Part shown: piece after piece, positions 1-5,092 of the stretch
Position numbering within the stretch: the first letter of the stretch is position 1
Layout of the letters: every line of letters starts with the position of its first letter
DNA from: Spirochaetia bacterium UBA5368
Lineage (GTDB): Bacteria; Spirochaetota; UBA4802; UBA5368
Reading direction: 5' to 3'
DNA length: 7,000 nucleotides
Assembly (NCBI GenBank): GCA_002407865.1
Contig: DHPI01000070.1
Location: 6,197 to 13,196 of the forward strand
Made by a program: the position numbers and the translations under genes
Notes under the pieces: model-generated
Told to the model about the DNA's origin: nothing
The model's database searches: none
Seen by the model: the letters and a program-made list of their open reading frames with translations, nothing else

Positions 1-2
1 AA

Positions 3-2423
3 GCCGCAAAAGAGTACGCTCGCATCGAAGCAGTTTCCAGTTATAATAAAGACCTCGTCTACCGGCGGTGGATCATCAACAATGGGGGGGTCTATGCGTT
101 TGTCTCGAAAAACACCCCGTCAAACCCATATCTCGCCCATGTCAGAGAGCGCGATATTACCACGCCATCGGGACGTGCGCTAACCCTGATTAATTCATCG
201 TACATGACCCGTCTGGTGTTCGATCTCTCTGCCGCAACATACGGCGTACGCGGGCACATATCGTCACTGCGCCCGTTAAATCCCCAAAACACACCGGACG
301 CATGGGAGCGCGCTTCACTGCTTTTGTTCAAGAAGGGCGCACGCGAAACAGGCGAGGTGGCCATCCTCGACAGGAAGCCCCATTACCGCTATATGCGGCC
401 ATTCATCGGAGACGAGTACTGTATCAAATGCCACGGGATTCAGGGATACAGTCCCGGCGATATCATGGGGGGAATAAGCACCGCCGTTCCCATGGAGCCA
501 TATTACGCGGTAGCCCGCTCTAAATCCACGGACATATTCCTGGGGCACGCGCTTATCTGGCTGTTCGGTTGCATGGGGATCGTCATCGGATCGAGAGCGA
601 TCACCAGGCAGGCGGCGCGCCGCGACAGCGCCGAAAAGACGCTTCGAGCAAGCGAATCCAGGTATCGCGGATTGCACGAGAGCATGATGGATGCGTTCGT
701 CCGCGTCGACATGACGGGCAAAGTCATTGAATTTAACCAGCCGTATCGCGATCTCCTCGGCTATCCGGAGCAGGAATTGCTTGAACTGACATATTTTGAA
801 CTTACTCCAGAACGATGGCGCCAGTACGAGGCGCGAATAATCGCCGAGCAGGTGATCCCGCACGGAACCTCAGACGTCTACGAAAAGGAATACAGGCGGA
901 AAGACGGCACGCTTGTGCCCATCGAGCTTCGGGTGCATCTCATACGCGATGAACGTGGAAATCCCTCGGGCATGTGGGGCATCGTGCACGATATTACGGA
1001 GCGAAAAAAGACGGAGAAATTGTTGCGCGAGAGCGAACGCAAATATCGCATCCTGCTGAAAAACCTGCCAGGGATGGCATATCGCTGCCGCAACGACCGC
1101 GACTTGACGATGGAGTTCGTCAGTGACGGGTGCATCGGCCTTACGGGATACAGTCCGGAAGACCTGATTGATAACCGCATCTGTTCGTATAACAGCATCA
1201 CTCATCCCGATGACCGCGAACTCGTATGGAAAACCATACAGGCCGCCCTTGCCGCTAAATCGCCATACACCCTGACCTACCGCATCATCACGGCAAACGC
1301 CAGCGAAAAGTGGGTGTGGGAACAGGGGCGCGGCATTTTCGTTAATGACACGCTTGACGCCCTTGAAGGCTTTATCACCGATATCACTGAAAGCAAAAGA
1401 TCCGAGGAGGCGCTCAGGAGTTCTGAAGAAAAATTTTCCAAATCATTCACATACACGCCGGTCGCGTTCGCCATTATCGCTTTCGATGACGGACGATATA
1501 TTGATGTGAATCCAAACTACGAGAAAATGTCGGGATACACACGCGACGAGCTTATCGGACGTCCGGCATGCAAATTCAATGTGTGGGCCGACCCCGAGCA
1601 GGGCGGCGAACTGCGGCGCCTCCTGGAACGCGACCAGGCCGTCACGGACTGCGAGTATGAATACCGCCGGAAAAACGGTGAGACCGGAACCGGCATGCTC
1701 TCGGCGTCATGCGCCGAAATCGGCGGCGAAAAATGCATAATCTCGCAGACGATCGATATCACCGCGCGCAAGTTGGCGGAAACGAAGATCCGCCTCTCGC
1801 TCCAGGAAAAGGAAACGCTGCTGAAGGAAATCTATCATCGTGTAAAAAACAATATGCAGGTAATGATGAGTCTGCTCAACCTTCAGGGCGCCAAGATAGA
1901 GGATGAAAACGCCCGGAAGCACCTGCTTGAAGCGAGAAACCGCATCCGCGCCATGTCGCTGCTTCATGAAAAGCTGTACCAGACGGAAAATCTCGCATTC
2001 ATCGATTTCGCGAATTACCTCACCCTGATCGCCAGGGAACTGAAGAAAACATATACGGGGGAGATTGAGAAAATCGAGTTCCGCTACGATATGGAGCACC
2101 TGCATCTCGGCATCGACCAGGCGATTCCGTGCGGACTTATAGTGAACGAGCTTGTATCCAACGCGCTGAAATACGCGTTTCCCCCGGGATACGGACGCAC
2201 GGGCGTCATCACAATCACCCTGAAAGAACGCGACGGCCAGACGGTGGAACTCGGCGTGAGCGATAACGGGATTGGACTTCCAGAAGAATTCGACATCAAC
2301 AGGACGCGCTCTCTGGGCCTGGCGCTTGTGCCGACACTCGCACGACAGCTGAACGGCGATATCCGCCTTGACCGATCGGGCGGCACATCATATACAATAC
2401 GCTTCCCGAAGAAACCAGGTTGA
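3..2423 (+). CDS. Multi-PAS sensor histidine kinase with haem-c (Tll0287/DUF3365-like) sensor domain, 5' partial
   Basis: The frame is open from the window's first codon, so the gene begins upstream; 806 residues are visible. Residues 1-175 read like the Tll0287/DUF3365 sensor (YRRWIINNGG, NPYLAHVRERD, LINSSYMTR) and contain CIKCH at 140-144 (bases 420-434), a covalent c-type haem motif, implying a periplasmic redox or gas/ligand sensor. A membrane span follows (178-200), then three PAS domains (about 217-335, 344-467, 474-592), two of which close with the PAC-type ending DITE (HDITERK, TDITESK). The transmitter is HisKA_2 type: EIYHRVKNN with phospho-acceptor His612, N-box NELVSNALK (715-723), DNGIGLP (754-760) and SLGLALV (770-776). 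The HATPase ends at the C-terminus and there is no receiver domain, so a separate response regulator must take the phosphate; none is in view. An internal ATG at 204 is unlikely to be the start because conserved sensor sequence precedes it. Family call is firm; the ligand is unknown. Confidence 0.93.
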   Translation, partial: AAKEYARIEAVSSYNKDLVYRRWIINNGGVYAFVSKNTPSNPYLAHVRERDITTPSGRALTLINSSYMTRLVFDLSAATYGVRGHISSLRPLNPQNTPDAWERASLLLFKKGARETGEVAILDRKPHYRYMRPFIGDEYCIKCHGIQGYSPGDIMGGISTAVPMEPYYAVARSKSTDIFLGHALIWLFGCMGIVIGSRAITRQAARRDSAEKTLRASESRYRGLHESMMDAFVRVDMTGKVIEFNQPYRDLLGYPEQELLELTYFELTPERWRQYEARIIAEQVIPHGTSDVYEKEYRRKDGTLVPIELRVHLIRDERGNPSGMWGIVHDITERKKTEKLLRESERKYRILLKNLPGMAYRCRNDRDLTMEFVSDGCIGLTGYSPEDLIDNRICSYNSITHPDDRELVWKTIQAALAAKSPYTLTYRIITANASEKWVWEQGRGIFVNDTLDALEGFITDITESKRSEEALRSSEEKFSKSFTYTPVAFAIIAFDDGRYIDVNPNYEKMSGYTRDELIGRPACKFNVWADPEQGGELRRLLERDQAVTDCEYEYRRKNGETGTGMLSASCAEIGGEKCIISQTIDITARKLAETKIRLSLQEKETLLKEIYHRVKNNMQVMMSLLNLQGAKIEDENARKHLLEARNRIRAMSLLHEKLYQTENLAFIDFANYLTLIARELKKTYTGEIEKIEFRYDMEHLHLGIDQAIPCGLIVNELVSNALKYAFPPGYGRTGVITITLKERDGQTVELGVSDNGIGLPEEFDINRTRSLGLALVPTLARQLNGDIRLDRSGGTSYTIRFPKKPG
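420..434 (+). other. CXXCH c-type haem attachment motif in the kinase sensor domain
   Basis: Codons read C-I-K-C-H followed by G. In the Tll0287-like family this motif binds haem covalently on the periplasmic side, which would require the cytochrome c maturation machinery. Both cysteines and the histidine are intact. Confidence 0.8.
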
Positions 2424-2478
2424 GCGGACGATGCACCAGCGTCGGCGCGTTATGCACGATCCGTGTGCGATGAAAATA

Positions 2479-2506
2479 TTGATTTCCCGCACGGGGCATA
2501 TATTAT
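2479..2506 (+). promoter_or_regulatory. Candidate sigma70 promoter for the three-span membrane protein gene
   Basis: TTGATT (2479-2484) lies 16 bases before TATTAT (2501-2506), 4/6 and 5/6 matches to the consensus boxes. Transcription would start near 2513 and leave a leader of about 100 bases before the ATG at 2615. It lies after the kinase stop, so the small gene need not depend on kinase read-through. Inferred from pattern only. Confidence 0.4.
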
Positions 2507-2529
2507 TACAGATGGAACGTCACTCGGTG

Positions 2530-2588
2530 ACGGCGCGGCGCATGGCGCCGTGTAGATGTCCGGGGCGCGATATGTTCATCTCCGGACA
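2530..2588 (+). repeat. Paired inverted repeats forming a GC-rich structured leader
   Basis: Two hairpins lie back to back. The first can pair GGCGC (2537-2541) with GCGCC (2545-2549), extended outward by C-G and G-T pairs, or in another register ACGGCGC (2530-2536) with GCGCCGT (2545-2551). The second pairs TGTCCGG (2557-2563) with CCGGACA (2582-2588). It competes with an overlapping pairing AGATG (2554-2558) / CATCT (2577-2581). No T-run follows, so this is not a classic intrinsic terminator. It could be a leader with alternative folds, a Rho-independent-like stop for the kinase mRNA lacking a U-tract, or chance in GC-rich DNA. Confidence 0.4.
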
Positions 2589-2614
2589 CGGCAAAAGGAC
2601 GGGGATACCGAAGC

Positions 2615-2971
2615 ATGAAGATAGTAATCAGGGACCATAAGAGAACGGGCGCCGACCGCCTGTCCCGCAGCATCAGTTATTTCGCCGCGATATCGTGGCT
2701 TATCATTTTCGTTGTGTTCGCCATGCTATCCACCGCCAGGTCGCCGCAGGAGCTTTTCGTATACCGAAACATCTCGCGCATGGGAGACAGATCGGCGGAC
2801 ATGTTGATGCGTTTCGCGCTGGTGCTGCTCATTATCGTACTCGCCATCAGCATCATGGGGATCGTTTTTAACGCATCACGGCACCGTCGCAAAACCGACA
2901 GGTACAGCAAAGCGCTGATTATCAGCGCCGTGCTCTCTCTTATGGCAATAGTTGTGCTGTACATTCTCTAA
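2615..2971 (+). CDS. Hypothetical small inner-membrane protein with three spans
   Basis: The 118-residue product is not one I recognise. It has a basic N-terminus (MKIVIRDHKR) and three strongly hydrophobic segments at about 21-42, 65-86 and 99-117, the last ending at the C-terminus. Short charged loops lie between them (QELFVYRNISRMGDRS; SRHRRKTDRY), consistent with a polytopic inner-membrane protein. By the positive-inside rule the N-terminus and the Arg/Lys-rich loop at 88-97 are probably cytoplasmic. The Shine-Dalgarno is modest: AAGGAC at 2595-2600 sits 14 bases before the ATG, rather far. A gap of 191 bases with its own promoter-like boxes and hairpins separates it from the kinase, so it is probably a separate transcript. 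A long hydrophobic reading frame with stop-proximal spans makes a real gene likely; function is unknown. Confidence 0.72.
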   Translation: MKIVIRDHKRTGADRLSRSISYFAAISWLIIFVVFAMLSTARSPQELFVYRNISRMGDRSADMLMRFALVLLIIVLAISIMGIVFNASRHRRKTDRYSKALIISAVLSLMAIVVLYIL

Positions 2972-3074
2972 GCATATCCGGGATGTGGAATGATCCTGCA
3001 ATGTGCGTGCGCGCAATCGCGTGCATGGAGAGAATGGGCGTGCATTGACAATAGTCCACAACCGGAAGGCGCTC

Positions 3075-3422
3075 ATGAAGGAAACAACTGATAAAAAACC
3101 GGTCTACGCGTTAAATCTTTTCGATATCGCCGATAGTGACGAGTACATGGCCTACTCGCGGCGGTCGGCAGCCGAAGTCTCGTCGCACGGCGGGAAAATC
3201 ATCGCACTTGGCAGATTCAGGAAATCGGTGAAAGGAGATATCAAACCGCGAACGGTAATGATTGTCGTTGAATGGGAATCAATCGACGCATTCAACAGCT
3301 ATTGCAACGATCCCGCGCTGGCCGATCTCCATCCCCATCGCGAAAAAGGCGGCGGAAACTATATCTGGCACCTGTTCGACAGGCTTGATGATCTTCGTCC
3401 TATTCTAAAGAAGACGCAATGA
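3075..3422 (+). CDS. DUF1330 family protein (ferredoxin-like, Dabb-type fold)
   Basis: This 115-residue cytosolic protein matches the DUF1330 pattern: an opening strand with Asp/Tyr (YALNLFDIADSDEYMAYSRR, 11-30), a central GGKIIALGRF (39-48), a strand VMIVVEW (61-67), then a helix ending in a Phe/Tyr-x-x-x-x-x-Leu motif (AFNSYCNDPALADLHPHRE, 72-90). The family folds like small dimeric ferredoxin-like alpha+beta proteins; no reaction is established for most members. I place the start at 3075 because GGAAGG (3064-3069) precedes that ATG by 5 bases and the family homology begins soon after. An in-frame ATG at 3003 would add 24 residues of low-complexity basic sequence with no family resemblance and no good ribosome site. 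The gene is 103 bases after the membrane protein and runs into the shared terminator. The C-terminal about 20 residues extend beyond the usual domain of roughly 95. Confidence 0.85.
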   Translation: MKETTDKKPVYALNLFDIADSDEYMAYSRRSAAEVSSHGGKIIALGRFRKSVKGDIKPRTVMIVVEWESIDAFNSYCNDPALADLHPHREKGGGNYIWHLFDRLDDLRPILKKTQ

Positions 3423-3462
3423 GCAAATCGGCCAGGAACGCGTCTCCCGGCAAACGCACAAA

Positions 3463-3495
3463 AAAAGCCTGGTTTCACCGTGAAACCAGGCTTTT
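3463..3495. terminator. Bidirectional Rho-independent terminator between convergent genes
   Basis: A perfect 15-bp stem (3463-3477 with 3481-3495; core GCCTGGTTTCA / TGAAACCAGGC) has a three-base loop CCG. Read on the minus strand it is followed by seven T's (A-run 3460-3466), a textbook terminator 22 bases after the cold-shock stop codon. Read on the plus strand it ends in TTTT, adequate for the DUF1330 gene whose stop is 40 bases upstream. Confidence 0.92.
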
Positions 3496-3517
3496 GTGTT
3501 CAAGTGTGGTAAAAAAG

Positions 3518-3718
3518 TTATATAACGGAAACCTGAACGGCCCTGGGGCCTTTCTCGCCTTTTTCAATCTCAAACTGAACTTCTGCGCCTTCCGGCAACG
3601 TTTTGAAACCTTCCCCCAAAATGCTTGAATGATGCACAAAAACATCGCGTCCGTCACTGGTGGTGATAAAACCAAAACCCTTCTGGTCGTTAAACCATTT
3701 TACTGTACCGTGTGTCAT
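3518..3718 (-). CDS. Cold-shock domain protein (CspA family)
   Basis: The 66-residue product is a single cold-shock domain at the normal family length (65-70). It binds single-stranded RNA/DNA and acts as an RNA chaperone in the cytoplasm. The sequence has the family opening GTVKWFN (4-10), RNP1 KGFGFI (13-18), RNP2 VFVHH (26-30), and the typical end EKGPRAVQV. The start at 3718 is set by AGGAG on the minus strand (bases 3727-3731), 8 bases before the ATG; the longer in-frame ATG at 3751 would add 11 residues unlike the family and swallow the ribosome site. It is monocistronic, convergent with the DUF1330 gene and closed by the 3463-3495 terminator. Two promoter candidates lie upstream. Whether it is cold-induced or constitutive cannot be told from sequence. 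Confidence 0.97.
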   Translation of the reverse strand: MTHGTVKWFNDQKGFGFITTSDGRDVFVHHSSILGEGFKTLPEGAEVQFEIEKGEKGPRAVQVSVI

Positions 3719-3762
3719 ACTGCTAACTCCTAATGTTTTTTTACAGGACAAATCCCGCCTGG

Positions 3763-3768
3763 ATTATA
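3763..3768 (-). promoter_or_regulatory. Proximal -10 box (TATAAT) for the cold-shock gene
   Basis: The minus strand reads a perfect TATAAT here, 44 bases before the ATG, giving a leader of about 35-40 bases. I see no good -35 box at 16-18 bases upstream (the minus strand reads around AACTGCAT), so this may need an activator or may be secondary to the distal promoter. Confidence 0.5.
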
Positions 3769-3853
3769 CACAAAATCACACCTATGCAGTTTACCTGGGA
3801 ATATGTCGGGAAAGCGTGATAGAGGAAATTATCATGCATAATCTATTGTGCGC

Positions 3854-3922
3854 ATGGTAAACGACCGCTTGCATCTGTCAATATATAAATACAATATTTT
3901 TATATATTTTGCCGTTTTTTTT
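3854..3922 (-). promoter_or_regulatory. Distal cold-shock promoter candidate with AT-rich UP-like element
   Basis: On the minus strand a consensus TTGACA (3876-3881) is spaced 16 bases from TACCAT (3854-3859), a 4/6 match. Directly upstream of the -35 box (3882-3922) is almost pure A/T with an eight-A run, the composition and position of an UP element that contacts the alpha subunit of RNA polymerase. Transcription would start near 3847 and give a leader of about 125-130 bases, in the range of long leaders of cold-induced csp mRNAs. The -10 match is weak. Confidence 0.45.
3880..3908. repeat. AT-only inverted repeat
   Basis: AATATATAAA (3880-3889) pairs perfectly with TTTATATATT (3899-3908) across nine bases. 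It overlaps the UP-like element. On the plus strand an eight-T run follows at 3915-3922, but an AT-only stem makes a poor terminator and no plus-strand gene precedes it. It may simply reflect AT richness or be a protein-binding site (for example for a nucleoid protein). Confidence 0.45.
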
Positions 3923-4152
3923 GCATTACAGCTGAAGCCCCCCCTCTCCTCTGTAGAGTAAAATCCTCCGAATTGCATGTGAGGATCACCGCAAAGAAAA
4001 AATCATCCCCCCTCCGGAGAAAACGTATAAAACAAGTGAAGGAGACCTCTGCTTACCGGCTGTTACTTTTCGCCGCAGTCCCCTTCTTCACTCATAATCC
4101 GCACACAGCGCGAAATGATTTGATATATGCATTCGCGCGCCTGTGTCGATCC
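3923..4152. other. Gene-free stretch with several inverted repeats; possible structured RNA
   Basis: I find no convincing coding region here on either strand. Inverted repeats are ATCCTC (3963-3968) / GAGGAT (3981-3986) and a nested set: AGTGAAG (4035-4041) / CTTCACT (4086-4092) enclosing CTGC (4049-4052) / GCAG (4075-4078), with CGGC / GCCG further inside as an alternative. A larger hairpin closes the stretch at 4103-4146. The nesting with equal 7-base internal-loop sides resembles a folded RNA, but none of the known conserved motifs of 6S, SRP, RNase P or tmRNA is recognisable. Strand and function are unknown. Confidence 0.3.
4103..4146 (-). terminator. Imperfect hairpin just after the 61-residue gene
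   Basis: ACACAG plus CGCGAA (4103-4114) pair with TTCGCG plus CTGTGT (4132-4137, 4141-4146), giving 12 bp broken by a three-base bulge, with a 17-base AT-rich loop. On the minus strand it begins 6 bases after the stop of the 61-residue gene. There is no T-run behind it, so it may stabilise the 3' end or pause polymerase rather than terminate by itself. Confidence 0.4.
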
Positions 4153-4338
4153 TCAGTGTATGATTGTACCGAACAGGTTTTCCTCAGTAAGATCGTCCAG
4201 GAACAACGCATGTTCCCATTCTCCCTCTTTTTCGGGCAGCGCATCCCGAGGCAATACATTTATGTCTTCATCGTACAATGACATAAATACAAAATCATCG
4301 GGCGCTCGTGCCTCCATGTACATCGTCTTCCGCTTCAT
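4153..4338 (-). CDS. Small acidic protein of unknown function (61 residues)
   Basis: I do not recognise this product. It begins with a short basic stretch (MKRKTMYMEAR) and is then strongly acidic: 15 Asp/Glu against 6 Lys/Arg overall, with clusters YDEDIN, KEGEWEHA and LDDLTEENLF. There is no signal peptide or membrane span, so it is probably cytosolic. The case for a real gene is the ribosome site GGGAGG (minus strand, 4346-4351), 7 bases before the ATG, an AT-rich promoter-like tract behind it (minus strand TTGTTT, 16 bases, TATATT), and a hairpin right after the stop. It lies 96 bases downstream of the cyclophilin gene on the same strand and might be cotranscribed. Size and charge suit a small regulatory, antitoxin-like or adaptor protein, but that is speculation. 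Confidence 0.6.
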   Translation of the reverse strand: MKRKTMYMEARAPDDFVFMSLYDEDINVLPRDALPEKEGEWEHALFLDDLTEENLFGTIIH

Positions 4339-4434
4339 ATGCGGCCTCCCGTACCAGGTTTTTATTTTAAATATACTGAAACGGCATTCGAAAACAAAAA
4401 ATCAACCGTTGTTTTTACCTGATTTTCGGGATCG

Positions 4435-4944
4435 TCACTTCTTTTTCAGCTTCGAATTCCATTCTTCAATTCTGTCGGCCATTGTCGAGAACAGGCCGGC
4501 CGTATCGCCCTCGATTGTGACCGATTTGATGGTATCGCCCTGTTGAATGCTGTTGACGGTCGCCATATCGCTGTCGTCGAGGACCGCGCCGAACACGGTA
4601 TGCTTGCCGTTGAGCCAGGGAGTTGGCACATGCGTGATAAAAAACTGGCTGCCGTTTGTGTTCGGCCCCGCGTTCGCCATCGAGAGTATCCCCGGCCTGT
4701 CATGCTTTAAGGCGGCCGTGCATTCATCCTCGAAGGAATAGCCTGGCCCTCCCCTGCCGGTGCCGAACGGACATCCCCCCTGAATCATGAAATCCGCGAT
4801 AACCCTGTGAAACTTCAATCCGTCATAAAATCCGTGCTGCGCGAGATTCACGAAGTTCGCGACAGTCACCGGCGTTATATCGGCATGCAGCGAAAGCCTG
4901 ATATCGCCTTTATTCGTTTTGATAACCGCTGTTACTGAACTCAT
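4435..4944 (-). CDS. Cyclophilin-type peptidyl-prolyl cis-trans isomerase
   Basis: This enzyme interconverts cis and trans X-Pro bonds during protein folding. The 169-residue product is a full cyclophilin domain: [13 protein letters not shown] (45-57) with the catalytic Arg47 and Phe52, Met53 and Gln55 of the active site, [12 protein letters not shown] (63-74), [20 protein letters not shown] (85-104) and [10 protein letters not shown] (110-119) with the Trp and His of the pocket. No signal peptide is present, so it acts in the cytoplasm, like bacterial PpiB. The start at 4944 follows GGAG on the minus strand and begins directly with the family's first strand; a longer frame from 5049 would add 35 unrelated residues. 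The C-terminal tail (SKLKKK) is short and basic. It stands 148 bases after the GH20 gene on the same strand with an AT-rich gap, so it probably has its own promoter. Confidence 0.97.
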   Translation of the reverse strand: MSSVTAVIKTNKGDIRLSLHADITPVTVANFVNLAQHGFYDGLKFHRVIADFMIQGGCPFGTGRGGPGYSFEDECTAALKHDRPGILSMANAGPNTNGSQFFITHVPTPWLNGKHTVFGAVLDDSDMATVNSIQQGDTIKSVTIEGDTAGLFSTMADRIEEWNSKLKKK

Positions 4945-4972
4945 TATACTTCTCCAGTTATTATTTATAATT

Positions 4973-5026
4973 ACTTGATTTTGCACCCTTCCGCTTCGCG
5001 GCCACGTCGGCAACAATACATCAAGT
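4973..5026. repeat. Inverted repeat between the hexosaminidase and cyclophilin genes
   Basis: ACTTGAT (4973-4979) and ATCAAGT (5020-5026) are perfect inverted arms 40 bases apart, enclosing a small CCGC-TTC-GCGG hairpin (4991-5001). They lie in the presumed promoter region of the cyclophilin gene, just upstream of an AT-rich tract with TATAAA on the minus strand. They could be two halves of a looping operator or the base of a leader stem. No T-run makes it a convincing terminator for the GH20 gene. Confidence 0.35.
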
Positions 5027-5092
5027 TTTAAAGCCATGCATCGACACAACCACGTCCAGTCCCCGAAAAGATTATATCACGGCATGCCGAAC

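Noticed and set aside
84..90. Seven-G run in the kinase gene as a possible phase-variation tract
   Set aside because: It encodes the Asn-Gly-Gly-Val of a conserved sensor motif and the frame is intact; seven bases is short for slippage control.
3045..3050. Consensus TTGACA on the plus strand before the DUF1330 gene
   Set aside because: The matching -10 position would fall at about 3068-3073 (GGCGCT) inside the ribosome-site region, and no AT-rich box is present.
3003..3074. Upstream in-frame ATG extending the DUF1330 protein by 24 residues
   Set aside because: No ribosome site before it, no family resemblance in the added residues, and a good Shine-Dalgarno just before the ATG at 3075.
3419..3628. 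Plus-strand frame overlapping the DUF1330 stop (ATGA)
   Set aside because: It reads straight through the strong terminator and is antisense to the cold-shock gene; the sequence has no protein-like character.
3973..4281. Plus-strand frame of 102 codons
   Set aside because: No ribosome site, unusual composition, crosses the inverted repeats and overlaps the better-supported minus-strand small gene.
4127..4546. Plus-strand frame of 139 codons
   Set aside because: It is antisense to both the 61-residue gene and the cyclophilin C-terminus and has no ribosome site or recognisable features.
5071..5076. TATAAT on the minus strand just after the hexosaminidase stop
   Set aside because: No -35 box at the right spacing (GGAGTG-like sequence there), and the next gene begins about 125 bases further on, so support is weak.
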